NCBI GenBank assembly: GCA_005768725.1
Contig: VAFM01000001.1
Coordinates: 1 to 64,000, forward strand
Origin: Blastochloris viridis
Lineage (GTDB): Bacteria; Pseudomonadota; Alphaproteobacteria; UBA2136; UBA6156
Length of the DNA: 64,000 nt
Direction: 5' to 3'
Below are positions 1 through 9,607 of this stretch, piece by piece (position 1 is the first letter of the stretch; each line of letters begins with the position of its first letter). The notes beneath the pieces were generated by a model. That model ran no database searches. It was given only the letters and a program-made list of their open reading frames with translations, and was not told where the DNA came from. The translations under genes and the position numbers were made by a program.

Positions 1-2
1 GC

Positions 3-578
3 AGGCTGCTGGGTGACCTAGCCGCAGCGGAGCAGAAGCATGAGCGCAAGGCGGTGAGTTTGCAGGATAAGAACCTGACCGAAAATGCCAAAGACCTTGA
101 GAAGGCTGAGGCCCATAAGCAGTTTGTGTTACAGATCGTTCAGCCGGGGTTGGCGGGGCTGATGGATGGGAGTGTAAGCACGTTGGCGCCGCTGTTTGCT
201 GCTGCATTTGCGACCCAGAATAACCACGAGACGTTGATGGTGGGCCTGGCGGCGAGTGTGGGGGCGGGGATCTCTATGGGTTTGACCGAGGCGTTTAGTG
301 ACGATGGCAAGATTTCTGGCCGCGGCAGCCCGTGGATACGCGGTACGGTGTGCGGTGTTATGACAATGGTCGGTGGTATCGGGCATGCGCTGCCGTATCT
401 GCTGAGCGACTTCCATGCGGCGACGACGCTGGCTGTGGCTGTGGTGTTGATTGAATTGATCGCGATTGCATGGATCCGCTGGAAATATATGGAAAGCAGC
501 TTTTTTGTGGCGGCGATTCAGGTGTTTTTAGGTGGGTTACTGGTGCTGGGAGCTGGGATATTGCTGGGCGCGGCTTAG
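3..578 (+). CDS. mbfA: MbfA-like ferritin/VIT iron transport protein, 3' part
   Basis: The frame is open from base 3, so the gene starts before the window. The first visible residues (LLGDLAAAEQKHE) look like the last helix of a rubrerythrin-type di-iron domain. They are followed by a VIT/CCC1-like membrane domain with GLMDGSVSTLAPL and about five hydrophobic segments. That order is the erythrin-vacuolar iron transport (MbfA) architecture. The family exports iron across the inner membrane and in alphaproteobacteria is commonly controlled by Irr. A GTG at 54 could be read as a start but would cut off the di-iron helix, so I treat it as internal. The family assignment is fairly secure; direction of transport is inferred from the family. 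Confidence 0.8.
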   Translation, partial: RLLGDLAAAEQKHERKAVSLQDKNLTENAKDLEKAEAHKQFVLQIVQPGLAGLMDGSVSTLAPLFAAAFATQNNHETLMVGLAASVGAGISMGLTEAFSDDGKISGRGSPWIRGTVCGVMTMVGGIGHALPYLLSDFHAATTLAVAVVLIELIAIAWIRWKYMESSFFVAAIQVFLGGLLVLGAGILLGAA

Positions 579-663
579 GTGGTTGAGTTTGATGATGGAT
601 TGGTATACATAGGCTGCTGAGCAGGTCGGGCAGTGTGTCTGGCTATCTTTCGGGGAGCGTTTT

Positions 664-1161
664 ATGGATAACACTGTTTATCTGAACCATTCTGCGACTG
701 AAGATTTTCTTGTTACTCATTTTCGGAAGTTGCGTGAGATCATGGAGGCGGATGATTGTCGAAATGCGGGGGTTTTACCTGTGCCCGATACGTTTCCGGT
801 TTCATTGCATTCGGGTGAGGATCTGAAAAGCTACGACCAACACCAAAAAGTCGTGGCTATTCCCAAGGCTAAATCCAAGCAGGCGATGGCTGTGCTGCGC
901 GTGCGGGAATTTCTACTTGCAGTGACGTCTGTCAGCTTCGCAGCCTTTGAGGCGGAATTTGCGTCTCAAGGCTTTCAAATTCAGATGCTTTGGGGGGTGA
1001 CTACGCCGAGTATGTCGATGACCATGGATATGCTGCGTAAAGTCGCTGGGGAGACGAATCCTTTGATGGATAATGATATCGCCGGACAGATGGAGATAAC
1101 AGGGCTTGAGCTTCTGCTGGTGCCCACGGTGTATCTGGAACGGAGCGCCAATGGTTTATGA
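664..1161 (+). CDS. Unknown protein, first of a related tandem pair
   Basis: A 165-residue soluble protein without signal peptide or membrane segment, starting at an ATG preceded by a purine-rich stretch (cggggagcg). I do not recognise the family. Its C-terminal half aligns with the next gene (1276-1800): GF/YQ, a Trp, then RKVA, NPL and a D-D-x-x-G stretch occur in the same order and spacing. The two are therefore probably diverged duplicates. A hairpin terminator follows, so it is transcribed separately from its neighbour. No catalytic signature is visible. Confidence 0.7.
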   Translation: MDNTVYLNHSATEDFLVTHFRKLREIMEADDCRNAGVLPVPDTFPVSLHSGEDLKSYDQHQKVVAIPKAKSKQAMAVLRVREFLLAVTSVSFAAFEAEFASQGFQIQMLWGVTTPSMSMTMDMLRKVAGETNPLMDNDIAGQMEITGLELLLVPTVYLERSANGL

Positions 1162-1165
1162 AACG

Positions 1166-1197
1166 AAGAAGGTCCGCTGTGTGCGGGCCTTCTTTTT
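1166..1197 (+). terminator. Rho-independent terminator
   Basis: The stem gaaggtccgc / gcgggccttc has one G-T wobble and is followed by TTTTT, just after the stop codon of the unknown gene ending at 1161. Confidence 0.8.
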
Positions 1198-1275
1198 GAG
1201 TGGGGCTTTTGGTTCTTGTCGGGAGTATATGCTTGGTATACATATCGTTCATATTTCATCTTTGAGGAGTTTTAC

Positions 1276-1800
1276 ATGTCGCGCGCGAAAACCGTGGTGA
1301 GACTTTATCCTGAAGCTATTGCCGATAGGGTGTTTGCAGTGGTGGAGGGCGTTCTCTCGCAATTCAATCAGCGCAATACGCCTGGAGTTATGGCTGTCCG
1401 GTTTCTGGAAGCCCTGACCGGAGTACCCGATATGGGTCAGACTGTGTCGGATGAGGAGAAGAAGGTTGTTCCCTTTAAACCCAAACCGATGGATGCCATT
1501 ATTACCGCCAACACATGGACGACAGCCATGAAGTTGGCACCCATAAAGACGGCCATGGCATTGGCCGAAGGGAATGGCTACCAGCTGCATTTCCACTGGA
1601 CCTTAGGCATGGACTGGAAGCATACGCCGTTTGAGCGCATGCAGAAGGTTGCCGATGCCAAGGAGAATCCCCTTAAAGTGGATGACCTGTTGGGGGAGTC
1701 TCAATTGGAAATCCTCGATATCTTCTTTCGTCCTCTGGCGGTGTCTTCGGACGGAGTCACGCTTGATTCCGTCACGATCATCGATATCTTCGTTGAGTAG
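1276..1800 (+). CDS. Unknown protein, second of a related tandem pair
   Basis: A 174-residue soluble protein. I chose the ATG at 1276 because GAGGAG lies about eight bases upstream; the in-frame extension to 1216 runs through an untranslated-looking AT-rich stretch. The sequence contains a Gly-Tyr-Gln, a Trp, an M-x-KVA, NPL and D-D-L-L-G pattern shared with the preceding gene. No known domain is recognised. It is flanked by terminators on both sides, so it is probably monocistronic. Confidence 0.7.
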   Translation: MSRAKTVVRLYPEAIADRVFAVVEGVLSQFNQRNTPGVMAVRFLEALTGVPDMGQTVSDEEKKVVPFKPKPMDAIITANTWTTAMKLAPIKTAMALAEGNGYQLHFHWTLGMDWKHTPFERMQKVADAKENPLKVDDLLGESQLEILDIFFRPLAVSSDGVTLDSVTIIDIFVE

Positions 1801-1813
1801 TTCGTCTGTTACC

Positions 1814-1843
1814 AAAAAGGGCCCGCTGTTGCGGGCCCTTTTG
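1814..1843. terminator. Bidirectional terminator
   Basis: The stem aaaagggcccgc / gcgggcccttttg around TGTT has A-tract and T-tract on opposite sides. It sits between two convergent genes (ends at 1800 and 1855) and can serve both. Confidence 0.85.
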
Positions 1844-1854
1844 TTGTGTCTGCC

Positions 1855-3102
1855 TTAGCGGCTGGCCACTTGGCGGTTTTGGAGGAACGCGGCGTTCCAA
1901 GCTGTTTGGGCGTTGGAAACGTGGCGCTTGAACTCGGCCAGTTGCTTTTTGCTGAGCGGGCTGCCTGTGGGGAGGTCGGTGCTCATGGCATTGACGTGGG
2001 TGCCGTTCTTGATGACCTCGTAGTGCAGGTGCGGGCCGCTGGAGACGCCGGTGGAGCCGACGAACGCAATCACCTGACCCTGTTTGACGCGTTGGCCGAC
2101 CTTGAGGCCCTTGGCAAAGCGCGACAGGTGGGCATAGGCGGTGGTGAAGGTGCCGTTGTGCTCGATCTTCACGAAGTTACCGTGGCCGCCGTGCGGGCCG
2201 ACGTAGACGACCTTACCATCGCCACTGGCCTTTACCGGGGTACCGGTCGGGGCGGCGAAGTCCGTTCCCTTGTGGGCACGGGTAAAGCCGAGCACCGGGT
2301 GCTTGCGGTGGAGGTCGAAATTGCTGGAAATGCGGGTGAACTCAAGCGGCGTGCGCAGCAGGAGCTTCTTCTTGCTTTCGCCTTTCTCGTTCAGGTATTC
2401 GCCTGCGTAGAAATAGGCCGAGCGAGTTTCGCCGGCGACGGTGAATTCGGCGGCAAGGATCTTACCGGTTTTGACGGTCACGCCTTTGTCGTTCACGGTC
2501 TTTTCGTAGAGTACCTTAAAGGTATCTCCCGGGTGAATATCGCGTGTATAATCAAGGTCCCAGGCGAACAAGTTCATGAACTGCATGACCTGTGCGGGCG
2601 AGAGGCCTGCCTGTGTCGCATCCTGATACAGAGAGTCGTGAATTTCACCGACGGCGGTGCCGTTGATCTCTTGCAGCGGCTTAGCGACTGCCTTAGCGGT
2701 GGCTTGAGTGCCGTTCAGCTTCAGCGTCACTTCTTCTTCCGGCTTAGGGCGGTAGGTGAGGGATGCGGTTTGAATCTGGTAGGGCGCGCTTTCGGTGTAG
2801 CTGAGCTTCATCTCGGTTTTATGCGTGATGGGCTTGGTGGCCGAAGGTGTGCTGATGGTCATCGCCGCGATCTGCTCCGGCGAAAAGCCTGCCTTTTTCA
2901 GCGTGGAGGCGAGGGTATCGCCGCGTTTCATCATAATAGTGCGTTGGATTTCCAGCTGCGGCAGCGTTTGCGCGCTGTTAGCCGCTGTGGCATCGGACGG
3001 AATGCGCAGGGTAGCAATGGCTTGCTCGGTACTGGCCAAGTTGACGGCCAGGTAACCGGAACAAATCAGTCCACCTATCGCGAGGGTACGGCTTAGAGCC
3101 AA
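1855..3102 (-). CDS. M23 family metallopeptidase (MepM/NlpD-like)
   Basis: A 415-residue envelope protein with an N-terminal signal anchor (residues about 5-22), a middle region typical of MepM-type proteins (degenerate LysM/opacity-associated segment with KRGDTLASTLKKAG), and a C-terminal LytM domain. The zinc ligands are visible as HKGTD near residue 278 and HLH near residue 358. Such enzymes cut peptidoglycan cross-links in the periplasm to allow wall growth. The length is normal for the family. It stands alone, convergent with the upstream unknown gene. Family assignment is secure; the exact bond cut is inferred. Confidence 0.9.
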   Translation of the reverse strand: MALSRTLAIGGLICSGYLAVNLASTEQAIATLRIPSDATAANSAQTLPQLEIQRTIMMKRGDTLASTLKKAGFSPEQIAAMTISTPSATKPITHKTEMKLSYTESAPYQIQTASLTYRPKPEEEVTLKLNGTQATAKAVAKPLQEINGTAVGEIHDSLYQDATQAGLSPAQVMQFMNLFAWDLDYTRDIHPGDTFKVLYEKTVNDKGVTVKTGKILAAEFTVAGETRSAYFYAGEYLNEKGESKKKLLLRTPLEFTRISSNFDLHRKHPVLGFTRAHKGTDFAAPTGTPVKASGDGKVVYVGPHGGHGNFVKIEHNGTFTTAYAHLSRFAKGLKVGQRVKQGQVIAFVGSTGVSSGPHLHYEVIKNGTHVNAMSTDLPTGSPLSKKQLAEFKRHVSNAQTAWNAAFLQNRQVASR

Positions 3103-3363
3103 GTTTCTCTCCTTATTTCCGGAACCTTCCCAACCTTGTTTTTCTTTTCAGGGCAGGGGCCGATGGGAGATTGTGTTCCCCCACAAGGCGCACATATGCC
3201 TCAGCGGTAAGGGGGGTGTCAAGCCAACTGCCGTTTGGTTTTCGTCATACATTCAAGGGGGTGTGACTTTTGAGCTTGGGCTTGTTTGAGCTTTTCCAGA
3301 GAGTTAAGCGGAGCGAAATGTGACTCTTTGGTTAGGGGGTGGGCACGTTTCACAGATAAGGGG

Positions 3364-3394
3364 TTGAGGATATGGAGCGGGTACACTATATAAT
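3364..3394 (+). promoter_or_regulatory. Candidate promoter for the 3524 gene
   Basis: TTGAGG at 3364 and TATAAT at 3389 have a 19-base spacer, about 130 bases upstream of the next start codon. The rest of the 3103-3523 gap holds no gene I can support. The long spacer makes this tentative. Confidence 0.3.
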
Positions 3395-3523
3395 AGGAAG
3401 TCGGATTTTTTAGACCGTTTCATAACTTGGCCTCTGTGGCCATGAATGTACGGTTTACATATTCCGTTTTCACTGGCCTGTTTGGCTATCATTACTCTCG
3501 TGCATGCATACGGGGAAATAACT

Positions 3524-3958
3524 ATGACTGCGGCTAATAAAGTACAAAAAGAAGAAAGTGAGATCATCTCGCTTCTGCAATTCGCCAAGAGCGGCCCTTT
3601 TACGGAAGGAGAGCTCTCGGAACTTTATACGGGTATAAAGCAGCGCACGCATCCTCGCCTTGAGGTTGTCGTTGCTGACCACATGGGAGCTTTTTGCCGT
3701 GCTCCTATCAAGGGGAAGTGCCGAAAGGCATTCACGCGTGAGGAGATCGATCGCGATTATCCTTATATGGATGAGATTCGCAGGAGGCTTCCTCATGCCA
3801 ATCTTCTCGACAGAGTTTCCGATGACGTCTTCCGTGCGGCGGCGTTAGTAGGTGGCATGTTGGTGGCGGGCGGCCTTGTCGAGGGGTCTTCTGACTATAT
3901 TGAATGCGTGATGACCTGGCGCGAGCTGCTCTTTCCGGAGCTAAAGGCGGTAGGTTGA
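3524..3958 (+). CDS. Unknown soluble protein
   Basis: A 144-residue protein beginning at the ATG preceded by GGGGAAATAACT; a longer reading from 3446 lacks a ribosome site. It contains a charged region with a CRAPIKGKC Cys pair and a hydrophobic Ala/Gly-rich segment near the C-terminus (AALVGGMLVAGG). I do not recognise the family. A strong terminator follows directly and the 16S rRNA promoter lies beyond it. Confidence 0.6.
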   Translation: MTAANKVQKEESEIISLLQFAKSGPFTEGELSELYTGIKQRTHPRLEVVVADHMGAFCRAPIKGKCRKAFTREEIDRDYPYMDEIRRRLPHANLLDRVSDDVFRAAALVGGMLVAGGLVEGSSDYIECVMTWRELLFPELKAVG

Positions 3959-3988
3959 TCGGTCTTCTGAGTATCGAAATGCGGTGTG

Positions 3989-4020
3989 GACCGGCTCTTT
4001 TTGAGCCGGTCTTCATTTTT
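3989..4020 (+). terminator. Rho-independent terminator
   Basis: The stem gaccggctc / gagccggtc has a T loop and is followed by TTCATTTTTT. It insulates the rRNA promoter from the gene ending at 3958. Confidence 0.85.
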
Positions 4021-4099
4021 TCTTGAAATAGATTTTGAGTGTTTTCAGTGGGGTTCCAAGAAAAATGAGGTTTGATGCGTTTTTTCTTGAAACGAAGTG

Positions 4100-4128
4100 T
4101 TGACAGGTCGTGGGGGTCGGGCTATACC
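4100..4128 (+). promoter_or_regulatory. Strong promoter of the 16S rRNA gene
   Basis: A perfect TTGACA at 4100-4105, a 17-base spacer and TATACC at 4123-4128, about 415 bases before the 16S 5' end. AT-rich runs (two copies of TTTTTTCTTGAAA around 4015 and 4079) lie upstream, where an UP element would be expected. Confidence 0.8.
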
Positions 4129-4215
4129 CCCGTTCGTCAGCGACGGTGAGCCGAGAAAAAGGAAACCGGAAGCGAGGGAAACCCAAGGGAATCCAAAGCA
4201 AATTGCCTGACAAAG

Positions 4216-4320
4216 TTCTGTGAAAACCGAATAGGCAAGATACAAGCAAATCTTCTCAAATTCACTTCGGTGAAATTGAACAGAAGGTTTGTACAAGACA
4301 GAACAGTTAACGAGGTTCAC
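4216..4320 (+). other. 5' half of the pre-16S processing stem
   Basis: Bases 4216-4246 pair with 6076-6105, and bases 4299-4320 pair with 6048-6069 (about 20 of 22 complementary). Between them a local hairpin (ttcacttcggtgaa, 4261-4274) can form. The mature 16S would be looped out of this long helix, the usual substrate of RNase III. The remaining leader to 4544 also contains the hairpin tgtgagcttcggctcaca (4402-4419). Confidence 0.8.
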
Positions 4321-4544
4321 GTAAGTATCGACATCAGACTCTAACCGGTCGGCCGATATAAATTTGAACTTCATTATTAACTGTGAAGGTTCGTTAATTT
4401 ATGTGAGCTTCGGCTCACAATGAGAAATAACGTAATCTACGCAAATGAATTCAGTGCATCTCCTTGTGCCCATTCCGGCACTAACACAGGAGAGCAAAGC
4501 CTTGTATCGGACCGGCTTGGCGCCCTAATTTATTAGGACCACAT

Positions 4545-6036
<1,492 letters not shown>

Positions 6037-6047
6037 AAGGATGCTTG

Positions 6048-6105
6048 GTGGACCTCGTTAAATGTTCTGGGCTTATTGTATCTTGTCTATTCAGTCTTCA
6101 CAGAA
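6048..6105 (+). other. 3' half of the pre-16S processing stem
   Basis: These bases are complementary to 4299-4320 and 4216-4246 in the leader, in the nested order needed to enclose the 16S sequence. That places the whole primary transcript between 4135 and about 6131. Confidence 0.8.
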
Positions 6106-6107
6106 TT

Positions 6108-6131
6108 AACCCACCGCAAGGTGGGTTTTTT
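6108..6131 (+). terminator. Terminator directly after 16S rRNA
   Basis: The stem aacccacc / ggtgggtt around GCAA is followed by a run of T. It ends transcription before any other rRNA gene could be included. Confidence 0.9.
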
Positions 6132-6175
6132 GTTTGCTTTGAATATGTTGTATTTTGTTGTTGATGCAAAAGATT

Positions 6176-6207
6176 AAGCCTCTTTAAAGGTGCTGAGAGG
6201 CTTTTTT
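6176..6207 (+). terminator. Second terminator-like hairpin
   Basis: The stem aagcctct / agaggctt is followed by TTTTTT. It is either a back-up for the 16S transcript or the end of a short RNA from 6132-6175 that I cannot define. Confidence 0.6.
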
Positions 6208-6630
6208 GAGTCGATTATGAGTTGAAGGTCAAGTGTGAGACGAACAAGGATCAGCTTTCGGATGAGGATGTGAATATAAGTTTCGGTTGTATTCTGACGT
6301 AGGTTTATGTATTCAAGGGGTGTTCCATATGACGGTTCTTTACCTTTTCAATGCGGGCACTTCCGACGCACTCAGCTGCCGGTGAAGGGTTTTTGAAAAT
6401 TGAACATAGCTGAGCAGGCAATAGCCGCACCGTGGGGTAACCCACCCTTAGCCTACTACAAAGCATTGCGCTTAAAGGTTCCGTGACGAACCGCAAAAAC
6501 GAAACGACAGAACGCTTCAATAGCGGAAGAGGCCCCTCTCTTTGTAGAGTATCCCGTCTTCCTGAGATGATATCCTTGAGGGATATACGACTTCGGTCGG
6601 TGTTCATGATCAAAGGTAGTTTCCATAGCA
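6208..6630. other. Gene-free stretch rich in hairpins
   Basis: No coding frame here looks genuine. The stretch holds several local inverted repeats: gtggggtaacccac, ggttccgtgacgaacc, agaggcccctct and atatccttgagggatat. I tried to match it to RNase P RNA, tmRNA, SRP RNA and tRNAs and failed. An unidentified structured RNA is possible on either strand. A minus-strand reading of about 100 residues ending at 6305 exists but has no ribosome site or recognisable domain. Confidence 0.35.
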
Positions 6631-6633
6631 AAC

Positions 6634-6653
6634 GCCCCCTCTTCGGAGGGGGC
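6634..6653. terminator. GC-rich hairpin, probable terminator
   Basis: The stem gccccctc / gagggggc has a TTCG-type loop and lies just beyond the stop codon of the leftward gene 6675-7079. T-runs on both sides are weak, so function is inferred from position. Confidence 0.5.
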
Positions 6654-6674
6654 ATCGCTGTTTTCAGGGGGTGT

Positions 6675-7079
6675 TCAGGCTGTGGCGAGTTGCCGTTCTT
6701 CTTCCAGATGTAGCAGCATGGCCGTTAGGCTCTTGAAGAGTCGGTAGCACTGTTTGCCGTCGAGCTTCTGCTTGTGGCCGTCGGCCGGGAAGAGTTCGGC
6801 GAGCAACATCAGGACTTCGCATGGCCAGTCCTTGAGGTAATTGCCCTTGTAGCGCTCGTAGAGAAAGTCATAACAGGAACTCCAGAGTATTTTGCCCCTG
6901 AAGCGGACGATATGGTGGATACCTTCCAGCGGCGTTGCCGGCTTGTGCGTCGGGATTTTATCGCGCAGCTGTTCCAGCATCTCTTCAGCTTGCTGATTGA
7001 TGCGATCGCGGCGCTTGGCCAGTTCGGGCTCGCCTGCAGGCAGGCGGTGGTGATGGTAAATTTCTATTAAAAGGGACAT
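6675..7079 (-). CDS. Unknown soluble protein
   Basis: A 134-residue protein, predicted helical and charged, with a HHHR stretch near the N-terminus and an RxRGKILWSSCYDFLYERY segment in the middle. The start ATG has GGAG about ten bases upstream. I do not recognise the family. It lies alone between the hairpin region and the membrane protein gene 7143-8024, both on the same strand. Confidence 0.6.
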   Translation of the reverse strand: MSLLIEIYHHHRLPAGEPELAKRRDRINQQAEEMLEQLRDKIPTHKPATPLEGIHHIVRFRGKILWSSCYDFLYERYKGNYLKDWPCEVLMLLAELFPADGHKQKLDGKQCYRLFKSLTAMLLHLEEERQLATA

Positions 7080-7142
7080 GTACTACTCCATCTGTCCGAC
7101 AAAGATGAGGGACTGTATGCAGAATAGGGCGATGTGTAAAGC

Positions 7143-8024
7143 TTATTTGCTGCGGTAATTGGGGCGCAGCAATGTATGGGTGATGAGCGGGAAAGTGAGG
7201 GCGAGGGTTGTCGGCTCGGTGGTTTCGGAGAGAATCAGGATGGCAAAGACCGTGGTGAGCAGCCAGGCGAGTTGTTGCGGGGCAGTCCACCAACGCCAGT
7301 GATAGACCGACTGGGTGATGACGATAGCGAGGAGCGCGAGGGCGGCAAAGCCTTCCGGGCCGTCCATGAGTGAGTGGAGGGTCGATTCGGCGACAACCTC
7401 CCACCAGTGGCCGGAAAACTGATTGTAAAGGGCGAGGGTGAGGGCTGTTCCGGCAACCGCCACCGTGATGGCGCGCTTGGGCCAGACCGCGAAGAGGGTG
7501 ATGCCGGAGAGTGCGGGCAGGAGGGTGAGTACGGGGTGGATGAGTGTGGTTGCCGAGAGAAGAGCTATGCGTGCGGCGAGTTCGAGATTGGCAACGCGGT
7601 GCTGGGAAAGGAGCATCAGCAGCGTGAGTATGAAGAGGCCGGCGGCCGGGTAGGGTGTAGAGAAGCTGGAGGCGGCTGGCCACATGACCAGACTGGTGAA
7701 TGTGGTGAGCAAAAAGCGGTTAACCTGCACCCACGGCATGTTGCTGCTGCGGAGGATATACGTGCAGAAGCAGAGCGTGAGGAGGAGGGCGAAATTAGGC
7801 ATATCGGCCGGTTGGGTGAGGCTGATAGCCAGCACCAGCGCGGTGAAGGGCCAGGCTGTGGTGAGGGATTTCGGTGCCTCGGGTTGTACGATAAGGCGTA
7901 GCGCAATGGCCTGCACCAGTAGCATGATACCGAGTGCGAAAAAGCTGTTGGTGCTCTCGAGTGCCACCGGCAGAGAGGTGAGGAAGCTGGCGATGAGCAG
8001 GAAGGCGTAAGAGTTCTTTTGCAT
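7143..8024 (-). CDS. Multi-pass membrane protein, unknown
   Basis: A 293-residue protein with roughly eight to nine hydrophobic segments and short polar loops, starting at MQKNSYAF; upstream in-frame codons up to 8093 lack a ribosome site and are not hydrophobic. Prolines and His-Trp pairs occur in loops (QFSGHWWE, YHWRWW). It resembles polytopic glycosyltransferase-like or polymerase-like proteins only in general composition, so I assign no function. It is divergent from the small gene at 8200. Confidence 0.65.
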   Translation of the reverse strand: MQKNSYAFLLIASFLTSLPVALESTNSFFALGIMLLVQAIALRLIVQPEAPKSLTTAWPFTALVLAISLTQPADMPNFALLLTLCFCTYILRSSNMPWVQVNRFLLTTFTSLVMWPAASSFSTPYPAAGLFILTLLMLLSQHRVANLELAARIALLSATTLIHPVLTLLPALSGITLFAVWPKRAITVAVAGTALTLALYNQFSGHWWEVVAESTLHSLMDGPEGFAALALLAIVITQSVYHWRWWTAPQQLAWLLTTVFAILILSETTEPTTLALTFPLITHTLLRPNYRSK

Positions 8025-8116
8025 AATGTATTCTAGCAGGGTTGGGGGAATATGTGTGGGGTTTGCCGCGTATTGTGGCTGTTTGCAAGGCATTCACATG
8101 GCATTTTATGGGAACC

Positions 8117-8183
8117 GTTACGTCCGGTTGTGGTTGTTTTAAAGGGTCTGCCCTGTTGTGCAAACTGCAGGGACGGACGTAAC
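8117..8183 (+). promoter_or_regulatory. Nested inverted repeat in a 5' leader
   Basis: A perfect ten-base pair of arms, gttacgtccg (8117) and cggacgtaac (8174), encloses a second inverted repeat around tgccctg / cagggac. It ends ten bases before the start codon at 8200 and borders the ribosome site agagga, so it could hide or expose it. Confidence 0.45.
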
Positions 8184-8199
8184 CAGAGGAGAACTGCCT

Positions 8200-8505
8200 A
8201 TGCCTTTACTTGTAAGCCCGATTGACGGCCAGACACCGATGCAGCAGATCAAGCGCGACGGGATTGAAATTGACCGCTGCCCCGTAAGTGGCGGCGTATG
8301 GCTGGACCGCGGCGAACTGGAGAAGCTGTTGAATGCCGTGCAGAGTGCGGCGGCGGAAGAGCGGTCTCATTATGTCGAGTACCGTCAGGCCGTACCACAT
8401 AAGCCGATGCATCATGGTTATCGCGATGATGATTACGAGGATTATCATTACAAGAAATATGGCCGGAAGAGCAAAATGAAGAGTATTTTCGATTTGTTCG
8501 ATTAA
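8200..8505 (+). CDS. zf-TFIIB-like small protein with degraded zinc site
   Basis: A 101-residue protein. Residues 1-45 match the zf-TFIIB pattern, including the diagnostic GGVWLDRGELEKLL. Most zinc cysteines are missing: the first CPxC is SPID and the second is CPVS, so only one Cys remains. The C-terminal half is rich in His, Tyr and Asp (HHGYRDDDYEDYHYKKYG), which could bind metal or be disordered. The ATG at 8200 follows AGAGGAGAA; an in-frame upstream GTG/TTG is less likely. Function of the family is not established. Confidence 0.75.
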   Translation: MPLLVSPIDGQTPMQQIKRDGIEIDRCPVSGGVWLDRGELEKLLNAVQSAAAEERSHYVEYRQAVPHKPMHHGYRDDDYEDYHYKKYGRKSKMKSIFDLFD

Positions 8506-8510
8506 GCAGA

Positions 8511-8538
8511 AAAAGGGGCCCGAGCGGGCCCTTTTTTA
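8511..8538. terminator. Bidirectional terminator
   Basis: The stem aaaaggggccc / gggcccttttt has A- and T-tracts on opposite sides between two convergent genes. It overlaps the stop codon of the antiporter gene. Confidence 0.85.
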
Positions 8539-9552
8539 CATGCTGTGGATGACGTAGCCCACGAAGACGGCATACGAGATGAGGAATAGGATAGCCTCGG
8601 CCCGCTTGAACTTACGCATGGAAGGATGCGTAAAGACCAGCAAGGCGATAGCTGCGCCTGCCAGAACAAAGAAGCTGGTGAGAATGGTGCCGCCCCAGAC
8701 CATTTTGATAGGGCTGAAGGCCAGGATAAGCCCGCAGACGCCCAGCAGATTGAAGATAGTGTTGCCGACCAGATTGTTGAGAAGCTGAGTGTGCTGCTTT
8801 TCGCGGTAGGCATGCATGGATGAGAGCAATTGCGGTAGCGCGGTACCCACGGCCAGCACGGTGAGGCCGAGGAAGGGTGCGGTAAGCTCGCGCTTGAGCG
8901 TGAGTTGCTGCGTGACATCGACCAGCAGGTTGGCGCCGAGGATAAGGCCCAAAAGACCGGCGATGAACAGAATGATGTGAATGACCGGCGGGAGTTTGCG
9001 GGTTTCCTTCAGCAATGGGAGGGATACCGGTTGGGTATGTTCCATCCATTTCGCGAAGGCTACATAGAGAGCGAGGCTTACCAGTAGAACTGCGCCCAGC
9101 CAGCGCGGAGTGACACCGCCGTGAAGGGTAAACCACGCCAGTGCACCCGCCACAGCGGTTGCGATAAGGGCGAGGGGGAGATTGCCACGTTTCCAGAGGC
9201 GGATATCCAGTTTAACCGCGCCACCGCTGAGGCCGACGGCGCCCAACGTGACAAAGATATTGAAAATGCTTGCGCCTACGACCGTTGCCAAAGCCATGAC
9301 CGGTGTTTGCGACAGGCTTGCCTGAATAGCCGTGAACAATTGCGGCGTGCTGGTGCCGAATGCAATGATAACCAGACCAATGAAAAACGTAGGCAGGCGG
9401 GTAAGCTGGGCCAGGCCCACGGTACCGCGCATAAGAGCGCCGGCACCGAGAGCGAGGAAGGTTAAACCCCCCAGCAGAGTGAGAAACAGAAACATGGGCG
9501 GCATACTAGCCGCGAGAGCCTGAAAGGGCAAGGTTAAGGCCGCTCTAAACAA
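8536..9552 (-). CDS. CaCA-family cation antiporter (YrbG-like), altered ion site
   Basis: A 338-residue inner-membrane protein with about ten membrane segments and two alpha repeats, the hallmark of calcium/sodium exchangers. The repeats read FGTSTPQL near residue 67 and VGTALPQL near residue 245, followed by GASIFN and GNTIFN. In characterised members the motif is GTSxPE, whose two glutamates coordinate Ca2+ and Na+; here both are glutamine. Fold and family are clear; the transported ion may differ from the usual pair. A promoter-like palindrome (gcttatattataagc, 9574-9588) lies upstream. Confidence 0.85.
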   Translation of the reverse strand: MFRAALTLPFQALAASMPPMFLFLTLLGGLTFLALGAGALMRGTVGLAQLTRLPTFFIGLVIIAFGTSTPQLFTAIQASLSQTPVMALATVVGASIFNIFVTLGAVGLSGGAVKLDIRLWKRGNLPLALIATAVAGALAWFTLHGGVTPRWLGAVLLVSLALYVAFAKWMEHTQPVSLPLLKETRKLPPVIHIILFIAGLLGLILGANLLVDVTQQLTLKRELTAPFLGLTVLAVGTALPQLLSSMHAYREKQHTQLLNNLVGNTIFNLLGVCGLILAFSPIKMVWGGTILTSFFVLAGAAIALLVFTHPSMRKFKRAEAILFLISYAVFVGYVIHSM

Positions 9553-9607
9553 CGGATGGTGTGATGTTTAGGGCTTATATTATAAGCGCTGAAAGGCAGG
9601 CTGGGGG

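Noticed and set aside
1846..3096. Long open frame opposite the M23 peptidase
   Set aside because: It mirrors the peptidase codons, has no recognisable domain, and the peptidase motifs on the other strand are clear.
6208..6653. Possible RNase P, tmRNA or SRP RNA
   Set aside because: None of the diagnostic conserved blocks of these RNAs could be found on either strand.
6305..6655. Minus-strand frame in the hairpin-rich gap
   Set aside because: No ribosome site or known domain; the hairpins explain the sequence better. Kept only as a remark.
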